Assembly (NCBI RefSeq): GCF_016482685.1
Contig: NZ_JACYHF010000005.1
Span: 62,001 to 126,000 of the forward strand
From: Streptomyces sp. DSM 110735
GTDB lineage: Bacteria; Actinomycetota; Actinomycetes; Streptomycetales; Streptomycetaceae
Direction of reading: 5' to 3'
DNA: 64,000 nucleotides
In this document: piece after piece, positions 63,868-64,000 of the stretch
Position numbering within the stretch: the first letter of the stretch is position 1
Layout: the number at the start of each line of letters is the position of its first letter
Notes under the pieces: model-generated
What the model was told of the DNA's origin: nothing
The model's input: only the letters and a program-made list of their open reading frames with translations
The model's database searches: none
Translations under genes and position numbers: made by a program

Positions 63868-64000
63868 CTACTCCTCGACCTTCCCGACCTCCCCGACCTC
63901 CTCGACCACCCGGATCGTCTCCAGCCCCGGGTCCGCCGCGTCCGGCAGGTTCATGCCCGCCCGCACCCCGCTGGTCAGATAGCGCAGCACCGGCTCGGTC
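63868..64000 (-). CDS. 3' end of a minus-strand gene (start outside the window)
   Basis: On the minus strand the window edge to 63870 is open and ends in a TAG stop; the last 43 residues include VLRYLTSGVRAGMNLPDAAD and a Val/Glu/Gly-repeat tail. The frame ends four bases from the preceding gene. I do not recognise the family. Confidence 0.55.
   Translation of the reverse strand, partial: TEPVLRYLTSGVRAGMNLPDAADPGLETIRVVEEVGEVGKVEE

Overview
The window is high-GC DNA with dense third-position G/C codon use, frequent GTG starts and actinobacterial gene content (hrdB, whiH, class II nrdJ with nrdR, a lexA with an actinobacterial SOS box, DUF4192/DUF5998/DUF7455 proteins). It is the chromosome of a Streptomyces or a very close relative. 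From memory, the order siderophore genes - dinG - lexA - nrdRJ - rnhB - recQ - whiH - hrdB - parE - parC - ptsH matches the core of the S. coelicolor chromosome around SCO5800-SCO5850. I see no phage, insertion sequence, CRISPR array, rRNA or tRNA.

Layout. 1-2.3 kb: the end of an NIS (IucA/IucC) siderophore locus with its acyltransferase. 2.5-9.7 kb: a DNA-damage and nucleotide-supply block (dinG helicase, lexA, nrdR-nrdJ). 9.7-16.8 kb: mixed housekeeping genes (HEAT-like unknown, TerD, histidine phosphatase, ADP-ribosylglycohydrolase, RNase HII and two unknowns). 17.1-21.9 kb: a RecQ helicase fused to a phosphoribosyltransferase-like tail, a DUF4192 protein and an NrtR-like Nudix regulator. 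22-27 kb: an ABC ATPase-permease fusion, the sporulation regulator whiH and the principal sigma factor gene hrdB. 27-31 kb: secreted trypsin, a DUF7455 protein and parE. 31-41.4 kb: transport and signalling (a NarL-type two-component operon, a DUF485/SSS symporter operon, and a NitT/TauT-type ABC operon flanked by a CitB-type regulator and a CitA/DcuS-type kinase). 41.4-49.3 kb: an iron-box gene for a sucrase/ferredoxin-like protein, a COG0523 GTPase, parC and a pair of M16 peptidases. 49.5-55.2 kb: an M23 peptidase under a c-di-AMP riboswitch, a GntR regulator, ptsH with a DasR site, and a Pat-type protein acetyltransferase. 55.2-64 kb: a hydrolase, a DUF5998-phosphodiesterase operon, thymidine kinase, a nickel/cobalt transporter, a tightly coupled methyltransferase / CDGSH / heme-oxygenase-fold operon, a HAD phosphatase, a membrane protein and a gene running off the end.

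How the parts fit. Regulation is unusually legible here. DNA-damage control shows in three layers: an SOS box at lexA, RecA-NDp (PafBC-type) promoters at dinG and recQ with weaker copies at parC and the acetyltransferase gene, and a LexA-like palindrome at parE. Tandem NrdR boxes precede nrdRJ, a WhiG-type promoter precedes whiH, an ECF-type promoter precedes hrdB, an iron box sits on the 41.4 kb gene, and a dre site sits at ptsH. Many genes have a -10 hexamer 6-9 bases before the start codon and no ribosome-binding site, so leaderless transcripts look common. The least explained items are the three-gene metalloprotein operon at 60.0-61.9 kb, the HEAT-like protein at 9.7-11.3 kb and the RecQ-PRTase fusion.
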